Shown here: positions 1 to 9,221 of the stretch, in pieces
How the letters are laid out: every line of letters begins with the position of its first letter
How positions within the stretch are numbered: the stretch's first letter is position 1
Source: an uncultured Pelagibacteraceae bacterium
GTDB taxonomy: Bacteria; Pseudomonadota; Alphaproteobacteria; Pelagibacterales; AG-422-B15
Direction of reading: 5' to 3'
Assembly: GCA_902523455.1 (NCBI GenBank)
Contig: CABYZG010000002.1
Coordinates: forward strand, 126,378-190,377
Length of the DNA stretch: 64,000 bases
The notes under the pieces: model-generated
The model's database searches: none
Seen by the model: only the letters and a program-made list of their open reading frames with translations
What the model was told of the DNA's origin: nothing
Position numbers and translations under genes: made by a program

Positions 1-387
1 CAAGATGGTAAAAAAAGGTCAGCTTTTGACTTATTAGCTTATCCTAACATCGATATTGATAAAATAGATGAGATCTTCAACTTAAATCTAAAGCAATATA
101 GTAGTGAAATTCTTGATCAAATAACAACAGAGGCTCATTACAAAGGCTATCTTAAGAAGCAAGAAAGTGAGATCATTTCACTAACTAAAGAAGAAAAAGT
201 TGAAATTCCAACTAATCTTAGATACGAATTAATACCCAGTTTATCAACAGAAATCATTGAAAAACTAACAAAAATTAAGCCTAAAAACTTATCTCAAGCA
301 TCAAGAATTGATGGTGTTACACCTGCAGCCCTCAGTGTTATTTTATCATATATAAAAACCAAAGCTAAATCAAAAAAATTAGCTTAA
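1..387 (+). CDS. mnmG: MnmG C-terminal fragment (tRNA uridine-5-carboxymethylaminomethyl enzyme)
   Basis: The reading frame is open from the first base to a TAA at 385-387, so this is the last 128 codons of a gene that starts outside the window. The end matches the helical C-terminal domain of MnmG (GidA): a tyrosine-rich YKGYLKKQE stretch near residue 45, then the signature SQASRIDGVTPAAL near residue 98. MnmG works with MnmE to modify the wobble uridine of certain tRNAs, using FAD and a folate. The neighbours rsmG-parA-parB give the usual mnmG-rsmG-par order. The FAD domain is not visible because it lies upstream. Confidence 0.93.
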   Translation, partial: QDGKKRSAFDLLAYPNIDIDKIDEIFNLNLKQYSSEILDQITTEAHYKGYLKKQESEIISLTKEEKVEIPTNLRYELIPSLSTEIIEKLTKIKPKNLSQASRIDGVTPAALSVILSYIKTKAKSKKLA

Positions 388-397
388 TATCAAAACA

Positions 398-1021
398 ATG
401 AATGATTCGCCTGATGCTCTAAAAGAGCTCTTGCCAAATGTTTCACGTGAAACAATTGAAAAATTGGCAGAATTCAGGGAAATGATTTTGGCAGAAGACC
501 AAAACTTAATATCGAAGAATGACAAAAACTTCATCTGGACAAGACATTTCTATGATTCTCTAAGATTAGCTCAGTTTATAACAAGCAATGGAAATGATAT
601 CATTGATATTGGCAGCGGTGCTGGCCTTCCAGGTATACCAGTTTCATTGTTATTTAGCTCAAAAAATAAGGTTTTTCTATGTGAAAATAGGCCTAAAAGA
701 GTATCATTTCTTAACAAGTGTATTGTTAACTTAGATCTTAAAAATACCGAAGTGATTCCCATTAAAGCAGAAAAAATTGAAAATAAAAAATTTGATATCA
801 TTTTAGCAAGAGCTGTTAGCCAATTAAATCATTTATTATCAATTAGTTATAATATATGCAAAAAAAACACTACATTGCTACTGCATAAAGGTGTACATAT
901 AGATGAAGAGATTGTGCAAGCTACTAAATATTGGCAATTTACTCATGTATTACATGAAAATGAAAGAGAAAAGGGTTCTTTTATTTTAGAATTAAAAAAT
1001 ATAATAAAATCAATAACTTAA
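398..1021 (+). CDS. rsmG: 16S rRNA (guanine(527)-N7)-methyltransferase RsmG
   Basis: A 207-residue protein, the usual RsmG size. It methylates N7 of G527 in 16S rRNA with S-adenosylmethionine. Visible landmarks are NVSRET at residues 14-19, RHFYDSLRL at 49-57 and the SAM-binding loop DIGSGAGLPGIP around 70-81, followed by LPxxV-like strands. It starts 10 bases after mnmG and its TAA shares a base with the parA start (TAATG), so the genes are likely co-transcribed and translationally coupled. The NVSRET codons also form a parS site (separate entry). The assignment is secure; the only doubt is whether translation starts here or a few codons later. Confidence 0.95.
   Translation: MNDSPDALKELLPNVSRETIEKLAEFREMILAEDQNLISKNDKNFIWTRHFYDSLRLAQFITSNGNDIIDIGSGAGLPGIPVSLLFSSKNKVFLCENRPKRVSFLNKCIVNLDLKNTEVIPIKAEKIENKKFDIILARAVSQLNHLLSISYNICKKNTTLLLHKGVHIDEEIVQATKYWQFTHVLHENEREKGSFILELKNIIKSIT
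439..454. other. parS centromere site inside rsmG
   Basis: The sequence TGTTTCACGTGAAACA is a perfect 16-bp palindrome and equals the consensus bacterial parS bound by ParB. It lies in codons 14-19 of rsmG (NVSRET), about 570 bases upstream of parA. ParB loads on parS, spreads with CTP, and is moved by ParA. I did not notice a second copy by eye in the window. Confidence 0.9.
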
Positions 1022-1809
1022 TGAAAAATAAAATAATAGCTATCTCAAATCAGAAAGGTGGAGTGGGAAAAACTACAACAGCAATAAACTTATCCACAGC
1101 CTTAGCGGCTATTGGGGAAAAGGTTTTAATTATTGACCTCGACCCTCAAGGAAACGCTAGTACAGGCTTAGGTATAGATTATCAAAACAGAAATAATTCA
1201 ATTTATGAAGTTCTTGCATCTCAAAGCAATTTATTTGATGCAATTCAAAATACTGAAATAGAAAATTTAAAAATTATTCCATCCACTGTGGATCTATCAG
1301 GCATTGAACCTGAACTTGCTGAAGTAAATGATAGAGCTTTTACACTTAAAAAAATTTTAACAGACCAAAACTCATTAAATGATTTTAGTTTTGTTTTTAT
1401 TGATTGCCCACCAGCTTTAAGTCTTCTCACTGTCATGGCAATGACCGCAGCTGACTCTGTCATAGTCCCACTTCAATGTGAATTTTTTGCTTTAGAAGGA
1501 CTTAGTCAATTAATAAAAACAATTGATAGGGTAAAACAAAATCTCAATCAAAATCTAACAATCGACGGGATAGTACTAACAATGTTTGATGGAAGAAACA
1601 AACTTTCCTCACAAGTTGCTGATGATGTTAAAAAACATTTAAGTCAGCAAGTATATGAAACAATCATACCTCGTAATGTAAGAGTTTCAGAAGCACCTTC
1701 TTTTGGAATGCCTGCATTAATCTATGATCAAAAAGCTGCAGGTAGTCAGGCATATTTAAGATTAGCAGACGAAATCATAAGACAAAATAAAGAGCAGGAG
1801 GCCGCTTAA
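1021..1809 (+). CDS. parA: Chromosome partitioning ATPase ParA
   Basis: A 262-residue ParA/Soj/MinD-type ATPase without an N-terminal helix-turn-helix, as in chromosomal ParA. The deviant Walker A motif KGGVGKTT is at residues 12-19, with the signature lysine at its start; the DLDPQGNAS switch motif is near 40 and FIDCPPALS is the Walker B region near 128. It forms gradients on DNA that carry ParB-parS complexes to daughter cells. The ATG overlaps the rsmG stop (TAATG) and its own stop overlaps the parB ATG the same way, so the three are coupled. Size, motifs and context agree fully. Confidence 0.97.
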   Translation: MKNKIIAISNQKGGVGKTTTAINLSTALAAIGEKVLIIDLDPQGNASTGLGIDYQNRNNSIYEVLASQSNLFDAIQNTEIENLKIIPSTVDLSGIEPELAEVNDRAFTLKKILTDQNSLNDFSFVFIDCPPALSLLTVMAMTAADSVIVPLQCEFFALEGLSQLIKTIDRVKQNLNQNLTIDGIVLTMFDGRNKLSSQVADDVKKHLSQQVYETIIPRNVRVSEAPSFGMPALIYDQKAAGSQAYLRLADEIIRQNKEQEAA

Positions 1810-2669
1810 TGAGTTCATCAATTTCAAAAAAAGGTTTAGGCCGTGGTCTCTCATCCCTCATGGGTGACACAAAAGAAATTTCAACTCAAACAGAAACTTC
1901 AAATCAAGAAACAAAAATTTCAATTGCAAACCTTAAGCCAAGTCCATCGCAACCAAGAAGACTATTTGACAAAAACAGTATTAATGAATTGGCTGAGTCA
2001 ATAAAATCAAAAGGACTGGTACAACCCATATTAGTTAGACCTTCACCAACAGAGTCTGGAACATATGAAATCATTGCAGGTGAGAGGAGATGGCGAGCAG
2101 CTCAAATTGCTCAACTTCATGAAGTTCCTGCTGTCGTCAGAAAACTAAACGATACAGAAGCTTTAGAAATAGCGATCATTGAAAATGTTCAACGTTCAGA
2201 TCTATCACCCATTGAAGAAGCCGCTGGATATAAAAGATTAATTGAAAACCACAGCCACACCCAAGAAGCTTTATCAGAAATTGTAGGTAAAAGCAGAAGT
2301 CATATTGCAAATATAATTAGATTACTCAGTTTGCCTCAATCAATTCAAGATATGATTTCAGAGGGAAAAATTTCATCAGGTCATGCTCGAGCTATTATGA
2401 ATAGTGCTTTTCCAGAACAACTAGCAGAAAAAATTGTAAGTGAAAATTTAAGCGTAAGAGCCGCAGAAGACCTCGCTAAACAGAGAAAGCCAGGAGTTAA
2501 GAAAGTTAAGTTAAAAGATCCAGATACTATTGATTTAGAAAATAACTTAACAGCAAAGCTCGGATTAAGTGTATCGATTGATCACAAAGGAAAAAAAGGT
2601 GGTTCGATTAAAATAGAATATAAGTCACTTGATCAATTAGAATTAGTAACTGCAAAATTAAAAAATTAA
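1809..2669 (+). CDS. parB: Chromosome partitioning protein ParB
   Basis: A 286-residue CTP-dependent DNA clamp that binds parS. The N-terminus has KKGLGRGLSSLMGD (residues 7-20), the ParA-contacting segment. The CTP-binding ParB/Srx fold shows GERRWRA at 91-97 and ENVQRSDLSPIEEA at 125-138; the helix-turn-helix follows at about 150-175 (TQEALSEIVGKSRSHIAN). The C-terminal dimer domain ends in a KIEYKSLDQLE segment. The start overlaps the parA stop. The gene runs convergently into holA with a four-base overlap, so no separate terminator fits between them. Confidence 0.97.
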   Translation: MSSSISKKGLGRGLSSLMGDTKEISTQTETSNQETKISIANLKPSPSQPRRLFDKNSINELAESIKSKGLVQPILVRPSPTESGTYEIIAGERRWRAAQIAQLHEVPAVVRKLNDTEALEIAIIENVQRSDLSPIEEAAGYKRLIENHSHTQEALSEIVGKSRSHIANIIRLLSLPQSIQDMISEGKISSGHARAIMNSAFPEQLAEKIVSENLSVRAAEDLAKQRKPGVKKVKLKDPDTIDLENNLTAKLGLSVSIDHKGKKGGSIKIEYKSLDQLELVTAKLKN

Positions 2670-3691
2670 TTTCTGAAGTAATTTCGTCCACTATCGGCTA
2701 CGAGCAATATTGATTTTTCGCAGTTTAAAGAAGCTAAATTGCTATTTAATTTACAAGAAACTTCTGTTTCCAAAAGTTTGAACAAATTAGTTTCAATGCT
2801 TGATAATGGCCATTTGTGACAATGTCGTTCAAAATTATCTTTATCTTTCCAGAACACTGGAGGTCTAAGACTTTTTATAGCAACATCGAAGTTGTTACCC
2901 TTTTTCATCTCTATTTTCGTTTTTTGAATTCTTAACATGTAATTTGATAAACTTCTTACAAGGCTAATTGGACTTGCTCCTTCTGTTAGTAATTTGTTTA
3001 CTATTTTGGAACTTTTATTTGTATTCCCAAACATGACATATTCATTCATTTTATTTAAGTTTTGAGAGCTTGAGTCATTGAGTAAAATTCTAATTTCCTT
3101 TAACTTAATTGTTGATTTAGAGTTTTTGTAAAACAGTGCAATTTTTTCAAGTTCACGTTTGTTTATCATACGGTCATTACTTAATGATTGAAGTAGGTAA
3201 TTCTTTATATCACGGCTTAGTTCAACACTGTTCTTTCTTGCGAATTCATCAATACTTTTCATCGTTGAACGACCATCGTCTTCGTAACATGCAAGTGAAT
3301 AACAAGTTTTGTGTTCTTCAAAAAATTTTCTTATCTTTGAGGATTTATTCAAACTACCTTCCTTTATAACGAGTACGGTTTGTTTGGGTGCCTTTAAAGT
3401 AATTTCTTCAATAATACTTAAATGTTTATCCTTTATTGAGTCAGCTATGACAATTTTGTTTTTAAAGAACATAGAAACTGATCTAATAATTGCTTCAAGA
3501 GATCCTGCATCATCGTCTAAATCTCTTCCACTAAAACTGATTTCTTCGTAATCATCTTTAGATAAATAATCTTTAGTTAATTTCTCTATCTGTTCTCTAA
3601 CAAGCCCCTCATTTGGGCCATATATTAAAATATTTAAAAATTTTTCGGTGTCTTTGACAATTTTTTCTAACTGATGTTCCTTGACGATCAT
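2666..3691 (-). CDS. holA: DNA polymerase III delta subunit HolA
   Basis: A 341-residue clamp-loader subunit that opens the beta clamp. The N-terminus has the family strand-loop LNILIYGPNEGLVREQIEKL (about residues 19-38), followed by FSGRDLDDDAGSLEAIIRSVSM, as in alphaproteobacterial HolA. As expected for delta, the phosphate loop is not a functional Walker A. It ends in a helical clamp-loader domain. It is one base from lptE upstream and belongs to the minus-strand run leuS-TPR/sulfotransferase-lptE-holA, where lptE-holA adjacency is common. Sequence conservation is modest, as usual for delta. Confidence 0.9.
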   Translation of the reverse strand: MIVKEHQLEKIVKDTEKFLNILIYGPNEGLVREQIEKLTKDYLSKDDYEEISFSGRDLDDDAGSLEAIIRSVSMFFKNKIVIADSIKDKHLSIIEEITLKAPKQTVLVIKEGSLNKSSKIRKFFEEHKTCYSLACYEDDGRSTMKSIDEFARKNSVELSRDIKNYLLQSLSNDRMINKRELEKIALFYKNSKSTIKLKEIRILLNDSSSQNLNKMNEYVMFGNTNKSSKIVNKLLTEGASPISLVRSLSNYMLRIQKTKIEMKKGNNFDVAIKSLRPPVFWKDKDNFERHCHKWPLSSIETNLFKLLETEVSCKLNSNLASLNCEKSILLVADSGRNYFRN

Positions 3692-4159
3692 CTATTTTGA
3701 AATAATGCTTTGGATTCTAGATGCCATTATTTGGATAGCATTTTTAGTTGCAATTTTGCTCATACGTTTTCTAGTGTCTTCATTGATGATTTCTGATTCG
3801 GTAACATCGTACTGTGCAAAACCCCGCGTAGTGCCAGTAGAAATGGTTTCATCGACGTCTATTTCTATTAGTTCGTATGCTATTTCTATTTCAATTCTAT
3901 ATTTCGCTACTGTTCCATTCGTATTTACAATTAATGGGGTTAAATCTTCATATATTTTAAGAATTGCTTTGAACTTTTGATTTTCACCTTGAACGATAGT
4001 GCTATTAACCTCCTCAATAATTTCTCTTGAAACTTGGTTAGCAACCTCAACAGAGTAACCGTCTAGGTCAACATCATCACTTGTAATTTTATAAATTGGT
4101 TTAAAACCACAACCAAAGAATATTAAAAATATTGCTAAAGTCGCTAACAGTTTACTCAT
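3692..4159 (-). CDS. lptE: LPS-assembly lipoprotein LptE
   Basis: A 155-residue outer-membrane lipoprotein that plugs the LptD barrel and helps deliver LPS to the cell surface. A hydrophobic signal ends in a lipobox with Cys17 (FFGC), then GFKPIYK, the typical LptE opening after the cysteine (GFxPxY). The rest has a mixed alpha/beta pattern with an ARIQSIISK-type end. It lies between leuS-side genes and holA, a common alphaproteobacterial order. The ATG overlaps the upstream sulfotransferase stop by four bases. The family is divergent, so context and the lipobox carry much of the call. Confidence 0.85.
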   Translation of the reverse strand: MSKLLATLAIFLIFFGCGFKPIYKITSDDVDLDGYSVEVANQVSREIIEEVNSTIVQGENQKFKAILKIYEDLTPLIVNTNGTVAKYRIEIEIAYELIEIDVDETISTGTTRGFAQYDVTESEIINEDTRKRMSKIATKNAIQIMASRIQSIISK

Positions 4160-5862
4160 GATCTCAATTCCGATAACATTTCTGACAAATAGCTTTCATA
4201 TTTTTTCCACGCGCCAATAGATTTATTATTAATAGGTTTTCTTACCTGTTCTATGCTAGCAGTTCTAACTTGTCTCTTATTTTTGTGAAATTCCAGACAT
4301 TGTTCTTCCCAAATTAGATCACAAAAATCAATCAATTTTTTTGATATTGTTTCCTGATTATTAACCAATTCTTCGTTATCCAAAACGAAAATGTCATCGG
4401 TATAATTTTTAAGCCAAAATTCCATAATGTCCTGGTGAAGTTTATAATATCCTACCAACATTTTTTGATTGTATGAGTATTGGTGCGAGACATCTATAAA
4501 TTTGTGCGAATAAAGTGAAAAACAATTATCCATTGGATCTCTTTTACAGTAAATAATTTTTGACTCAGGTAAAATAAGTTTTATTAATCCAATGAATAAA
4601 AAATTATGGGGCATTTTATCACAGATATATAAAGAATTCTTCTTGTCACGTCGCGCTAATTTCTCAAGATACTTATTACGGGCTGACTTCAAACTATTTT
4701 TTGACTTTAGAAATATTTCAAATTTTTTTATTTGTTCGTTAGTTGGTTGGATTAGGCGTGTACTAGTTACCTCTGTTAAAAAATCTAGCTCTCCAGCACC
4801 GGTAACTTGAGAATGAGAAGAGAGAATCTGTTCACACAAAGTAGTGCCTGACCTTGGCATACCACATATGAAAACAGGTATTTGCTTTTTCACCCTCTCT
4901 TCACATATAAAATCTAATTTCTTTGAAAAAATCATCTTTAATTTTTCAAAAAATTGCTTTTCGTGCCTTAGATCAAATTCTTTAACGGAGTATTGTGCAT
5001 CGTTACTCTTTTTTAAATACGAACCTGCCCTTTGATAATCTTTTTGATTTTTAAAATACTCAAAAAAAGAGTAGTTTATCAATATCTTATCTTCAATACC
5101 AAGGTCTTCACTTTCTAGCTTTTCACTATAATACTTAATATGTTTCTCGGTTAACTTATTCTTATTGTCTTTTGTGTATCCGATAAAATAAGAAACATTT
5201 TGATAATTTTTTTTGAATAATTCAGTAGATAATTTGTTTGCTTTCTTAAATTCGCCTATTTCTCTATACGCTGCAGAAAGGTCATATCTAATGTCGTCAT
5301 TTTCTGGATAATTCTCTGTTAATTTTTCAAGTAAACCAATTGCTTCTTCTAGCTCACCACTAATAATTAAAGCTTTTGCATACTGAACGAGTGCAAGCGG
5401 ATTATTTGGCTGAATAGTAAGTGATAACTTTGCATAATGAAGCGCATTTTTTGGATCATGAACTTTATGATAGTAGGCCGCTAAATTATTTATTGTTGGC
5501 ACGTAATTAGAATTAATTTTAAAAGAATTCATTAAACACTTATGCGCTAATTCGTAATTTTTGTTTAACATATGTATCGTTCCTAAGTTGCCCATAGCTT
5601 GAAAACCTTTTGGATTGACCTTCAGTGCTTCCATAAAATAATTGTAAGCTTTTTCATTTTCTTTTAAATCCTGGAAAAGAATGCCAAGATGTCTTAAAGC
5701 TTCGTAATTTGTAGGTTCACTCAATAACACTCTATTATATAACACTTCGGCTTCTTTATAATTTTTATTTGTGTGCAGCCTGATGCCTTGAAGTAAAACT
5801 GGGTTGACAGTTTGATTTAGCTTGCCGCTTTTTTTCTGTTTTCTACGTTCGTGCCTGTTCAT
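4156..5862 (-). CDS. TPR-repeat / sulfotransferase fusion protein
   Basis: A 568-residue two-part protein. Residues about 25-225 are tandem tetratricopeptide repeats (for example NYEALRHLGILFQDLKENEKAYNYFMEAL and PTINNLAAYYH). Residues about 328-560 are a sulfotransferase fold with the 5'-PAPS P-loop GMPRSGTT at 334-341 and a later IIYCKRDPMDNCFSLY segment typical of the 3'-phosphate site. It would transfer sulfate from PAPS to an unknown acceptor, with the repeats perhaps binding the acceptor or a partner. There is no signal peptide, so it is probably cytoplasmic. It overlaps lptE by four bases and lies two bases from leuS, suggesting one transcript. The substrate cannot be told. Confidence 0.88.
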   Translation of the reverse strand: MNRHERRKQKKSGKLNQTVNPVLLQGIRLHTNKNYKEAEVLYNRVLLSEPTNYEALRHLGILFQDLKENEKAYNYFMEALKVNPKGFQAMGNLGTIHMLNKNYELAHKCLMNSFKINSNYVPTINNLAAYYHKVHDPKNALHYAKLSLTIQPNNPLALVQYAKALIISGELEEAIGLLEKLTENYPENDDIRYDLSAAYREIGEFKKANKLSTELFKKNYQNVSYFIGYTKDNKNKLTEKHIKYYSEKLESEDLGIEDKILINYSFFEYFKNQKDYQRAGSYLKKSNDAQYSVKEFDLRHEKQFFEKLKMIFSKKLDFICEERVKKQIPVFICGMPRSGTTLCEQILSSHSQVTGAGELDFLTEVTSTRLIQPTNEQIKKFEIFLKSKNSLKSARNKYLEKLARRDKKNSLYICDKMPHNFLFIGLIKLILPESKIIYCKRDPMDNCFSLYSHKFIDVSHQYSYNQKMLVGYYKLHQDIMEFWLKNYTDDIFVLDNEELVNNQETISKKLIDFCDLIWEEQCLEFHKNKRQVRTASIEQVRKPINNKSIGAWKKYESYLSEMLSELRS

Positions 5863-5864
5863 GT

Positions 5865-8429
5865 TTAAACAACAATATTAAGTATTTTATTTGGAACATA
5901 GATTGATTTTATTATAGTTTTTTCTGATAGTGCATCTTTTATATTTTTAATATTTTGCATTTCTTTTTTTACTTCATTTTCAGAGGAGTCTTTTAAGACA
6001 ACAACCTCTCCTCTTCTTTTACCATTGATCTGTATAACAACAGTCACTTCTTTATTTTCTAAATATTTTTCATTTACTTTTGGCCAAGGTTCATTGGTAA
6101 TGGAACTAGTATTGCCTGTGAGTGACCAACATTCTTCAGCTAAATGTGGTACCATCGGCTCTATTACTCTAATTAATATATACAGTGCTTCTGTGAAAGC
6201 CATTTTGTCTTTTTCATCATTTATTTCAAATTTAGACATTGCATTAACTATTTCAAAAACTCTGGCTATAGAAACATTCATCTGAAACTTTTCAATACTT
6301 TGGGTTATGGCATGAAGATTTTGGTGAATAGTTTTAATAAAAATTAAATTTCCTCCTTCATAATTTGGAGCAGCAGTTTCATCATTTCTTTCAAGAAATT
6401 TCTGATTTTTTTTAACCAGTGTCCAAATTTTTTGGCATATTTTCCACGCCCCATGGATACCTGAATCCGTCCAATTGATGTCTTTCTCAGGTGGACTGTC
6501 TGATAACATAAACCACCTGGCTGAGTCAGCTCCGTAAGTATCAATAATTGATTCTGGGTCAATCACATTTTTTTTTGATTTAGACATTGATTCAATTTCT
6601 CCCATTGTGACCTTTTCGCCAGTGGATATTTGAAAATAATTAGAGTCTTTTTTTTCGACATCATCTGGGTAAACCCATGCTCTCGACTCATTTTGGAAAG
6701 TATTATGACAAACCATGCCTTGAGTAAATAAACTTTCAAAAGGTTCATCAATCCCCTGGATGTTTAAAGCTTTCGTAAAGAACCTTGAATATAATAAATG
6801 TAAAATAGCATGTTCGACTCCTCCAACATATTGATCAACTGGCATCCAGTAATTAACTTCTTTTATATTGTAAGGCTCGTGGGTTTCAAGCGGTGAACAG
6901 AATCTTAAAAAGTACCATGCTGAATCCACAAAAGTATCAAGCGTATCTGTTTCCCTTACAGCTTTCATTCCCGTCTTTGGGCATTTTGTATGTTTCCATG
7001 TTGGATGATTATCAAGAGGATTGCCTGGAATACTTAAGTCAATATCATCAGGTAATTTTAATGGCAATTCACTTTCAGGAACTTCAATGACTTCACCGTC
7101 TTCTCTATACATTATGGGGATCGGGCAACCCCAATATCTTTGTCTGGATACGCCCCAATCTCTGAGTCTGTAGTTTGTAGTTTTTTTTCCTATATTTAAT
7201 TTTTCTATTTTTTTTATAATCTGCTCTTTGGCTTCTTCAACAGAGAGATCATTTAAAAACTGAGAATTTATGAGTTTACCATTTCCAGTGTAAGCATTCT
7301 TAAAATCAAACTCAGAATTTTCAGCTGAGTCAATTACTTGAATTACTTCTAAATTATATTTGTTTGCAAAATCTAAATCCCTTTGGTCGTGTGCGGGACA
7401 ACCATAAATTGCACCTGATCCGTAATCCATTAAAATGAAGTTAGCTATAAAAACAGGTAGTAGTTTATTTTCAATGAAAGGATGTTTTATAAACAACTCT
7501 GTCTGAATACCCACTTTTTCATTTCGCGCGATTGACTCCTCGCTGATTTTTTGTGATCTTAACTCATTAACTTGATCATTAAGGGACTGGTTTGTTTTAA
7601 TTAATTTGTCCACCAACGGGTGAAAAGGTGATAATGCACAAAAAGTTGCTCCGAAAATTGTATCAGGTCGTGTTGTAAAAATTCTTAATTTTTCCTCATT
7701 GAATTCATTTAATTTAGTTGATATCTCAAAATCAATTTCGCAGCCAAAGGATTTACCAATCCAATTCTTTTGCATTGTTCTTACTTTTTCTGGCCAACCT
7801 GACATTTTATCCAATGCTTTAAGAAGATCATCTGCATAGTCTGTAATTTTAAAAAACCATTGTGAAAGTTTTTTTTGCTCAACTTCTGCACCAGACCGCC
7901 AACCCTTGCCATCAATGACTTGTTCATTCGCAAGCACTGTATTTTCTATAGGGTCCCAATTAACAAGTGATTCTTTTTTATAAATTAAATTTTTTCGGTA
8001 AAATTTTAAAAATAATTTTTGTTGATTTTGATAGTAAAGCTTGTCACATGTAGCAACCTCTCGAGACCAATCAATTGATAGCCCCATTTGCTTAAGTTGT
8101 TTTTTCATTGTTTCTATATTTTCGTAAGTCCATGCTTTTGGTGATGTTTTGTTTTCAATCGCAGCGTTCTCAGCAGGAAGTCCGAAAGCATCCCACCCCA
8201 TAGGATGCATGACATTAAATCCTTGTGCTCTCTTGTATCTCGCGATCACATCACCCAATGTATAGTTACGAACGTGTCCCATATGAATTTTCCCTGACGG
8301 GTATGGAAACATTTCAAGAATATAATATTTTTTTTTACCTTCTATTATTTTGCTTTCAAATAATTGGTTGTCACTCCAATGGCTTTGCCATTTCTTCTCA
8401 ATTATTTTTGAATTATATTTTTCGGACAT
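5865..8429 (-). CDS. leuS: Leucyl-tRNA synthetase
   Basis: An 854-residue class-I synthetase that charges tRNA-Leu. The ATG at 8429 is preferred; an in-frame TTG lies two codons upstream. The HIGH motif is HMGH at residues 49-52 in [20 protein letters not shown]. The CP1 editing domain has the [10 protein letters not shown] element, and the catalytic core resumes with [14 protein letters not shown]. The KMSKS loop reads SMSKSKKN, so its first lysine is replaced by serine. The C-terminal domain ends normally. It sits downstream of a DUF3576 lipoprotein and upstream of the TPR-sulfotransferase. Confidence 0.97.
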   Translation of the reverse strand: MSEKYNSKIIEKKWQSHWSDNQLFESKIIEGKKKYYILEMFPYPSGKIHMGHVRNYTLGDVIARYKRAQGFNVMHPMGWDAFGLPAENAAIENKTSPKAWTYENIETMKKQLKQMGLSIDWSREVATCDKLYYQNQQKLFLKFYRKNLIYKKESLVNWDPIENTVLANEQVIDGKGWRSGAEVEQKKLSQWFFKITDYADDLLKALDKMSGWPEKVRTMQKNWIGKSFGCEIDFEISTKLNEFNEEKLRIFTTRPDTIFGATFCALSPFHPLVDKLIKTNQSLNDQVNELRSQKISEESIARNEKVGIQTELFIKHPFIENKLLPVFIANFILMDYGSGAIYGCPAHDQRDLDFANKYNLEVIQVIDSAENSEFDFKNAYTGNGKLINSQFLNDLSVEEAKEQIIKKIEKLNIGKKTTNYRLRDWGVSRQRYWGCPIPIMYREDGEVIEVPESELPLKLPDDIDLSIPGNPLDNHPTWKHTKCPKTGMKAVRETDTLDTFVDSAWYFLRFCSPLETHEPYNIKEVNYWMPVDQYVGGVEHAILHLLYSRFFTKALNIQGIDEPFESLFTQGMVCHNTFQNESRAWVYPDDVEKKDSNYFQISTGEKVTMGEIESMSKSKKNVIDPESIIDTYGADSARWFMLSDSPPEKDINWTDSGIHGAWKICQKIWTLVKKNQKFLERNDETAAPNYEGGNLIFIKTIHQNLHAITQSIEKFQMNVSIARVFEIVNAMSKFEINDEKDKMAFTEALYILIRVIEPMVPHLAEECWSLTGNTSSITNEPWPKVNEKYLENKEVTVVIQINGKRRGEVVVLKDSSENEVKKEMQNIKNIKDALSEKTIIKSIYVPNKILNIVV

Positions 8430-8447
8430 TAACAAATCATTAAGGGC

Positions 8448-8987
8448 TTAGAGTTCTGATGCGATTTTTAATGATCTTGCTGAAGATAAAATACTTTCTT
8501 TTATTTTTAAACTTTGTTCTGAATTAATTCCTTGGTCGGTCCATCGGTCTTCAATTAAAGATTGCGTGAATAAAGAGACAACTACACTTTCATTGTTCAT
8601 TTCTTGGTCAACTATACGTATATTAATTTTTATTCTGCTCTGACCGTCATCCAGACTGTACCAATCGGTAACAATGACTCCCGACATAGAGTCAACTGAA
8701 AGCAATGGCATAAAACTAATTTTGTCCAATGCAACATTAAAGGTTATTGATTCTAAGTATGTATCTACGGGATCTATGCCCAATGCACCACGAAGAGTAA
8801 AGCCCGAGCCTTCATCAAGCAGGGTGGATCCTGGCGGTAAATTTATATCTTCCTTTTTCATTTTTTCTGCCGTAGCTCTTTGTTTTTCTGTTTTGTAAGT
8901 TTCCTCGGGCTCGTCCTGTAAGCTTTGAATTTGGGCACAAGAAACTAAAAAAATAAGTAAAAATATGGAAATTAGCTTTATTTTCAT
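8448..8987 (-). CDS. DUF3576 family lipoprotein
   Basis: A 179-residue lipoprotein. A signal peptide of 16 residues ends at the lipobox LVSC, with Cys17 as the acylated residue. The body contains GSGFTLRGALGIDPVDTYLESITFNVALDKI and a DWYSLDDGQSRIKINIRI strand, which match the alphaproteobacterial DUF3576 family found upstream of leuS. No enzyme motif is present. It is first in the minus-strand run and 18 bases before leuS. Function is unknown; it is probably anchored to a periplasmic face of the envelope. Confidence 0.82.
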   Translation of the reverse strand: MKIKLISIFLLIFLVSCAQIQSLQDEPEETYKTEKQRATAEKMKKEDINLPPGSTLLDEGSGFTLRGALGIDPVDTYLESITFNVALDKISFMPLLSVDSMSGVIVTDWYSLDDGQSRIKINIRIVDQEMNNESVVVSLFTQSLIEDRWTDQGINSEQSLKIKESILSSARSLKIASEL

Positions 8988-9098
8988 AAAATTTATTGAA
9001 ATTTAGACGAAAATTTAATTATTGGTATATTATTATATCTAGAAGATTGCATTAAACCATATTTCTCTATTTTTCAACAAAATCTCATAGTTGCAAAA

Positions 9099-9128
9099 AT
9101 ATCACATATGCACATCAAAATGTGATAT
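9099..9128. promoter_or_regulatory. 9-bp inverted repeat upstream of the porin gene
   Basis: ATATCACAT (9099-9107) and its exact reverse complement ATGTGATAT (9120-9128) are separated by 12 bases, in the 234-base gap before the porin gene. The half-sites are AT-rich and the spacing suits a dimeric regulator or a small mRNA hairpin. The regulator is unknown. Confidence 0.4.
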
Positions 9129-9176
9129 AAATGAAAATTCCTTTAAAAAATTAGAATATTTTTGATAAAAGAAGCT

Positions 9177-9192
9177 TAGTTAAATTTAACTA
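9177..9192. promoter_or_regulatory. 16-bp perfect palindrome before the porin gene (copy 1)
   Basis: TAGTTAAATTTAACTA is self-complementary over 16 bases and ends 29 bases before the preferred porin start. The identical 16-mer recurs at 25285-25300, just before the Slam-like gene. It may be an operator shared by outer-membrane genes; this is inference from sequence identity alone. Confidence 0.4.
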
Positions 9193-9221
9193 TGATCAAC
9201 TCTAATATGAAAGGAATTATT

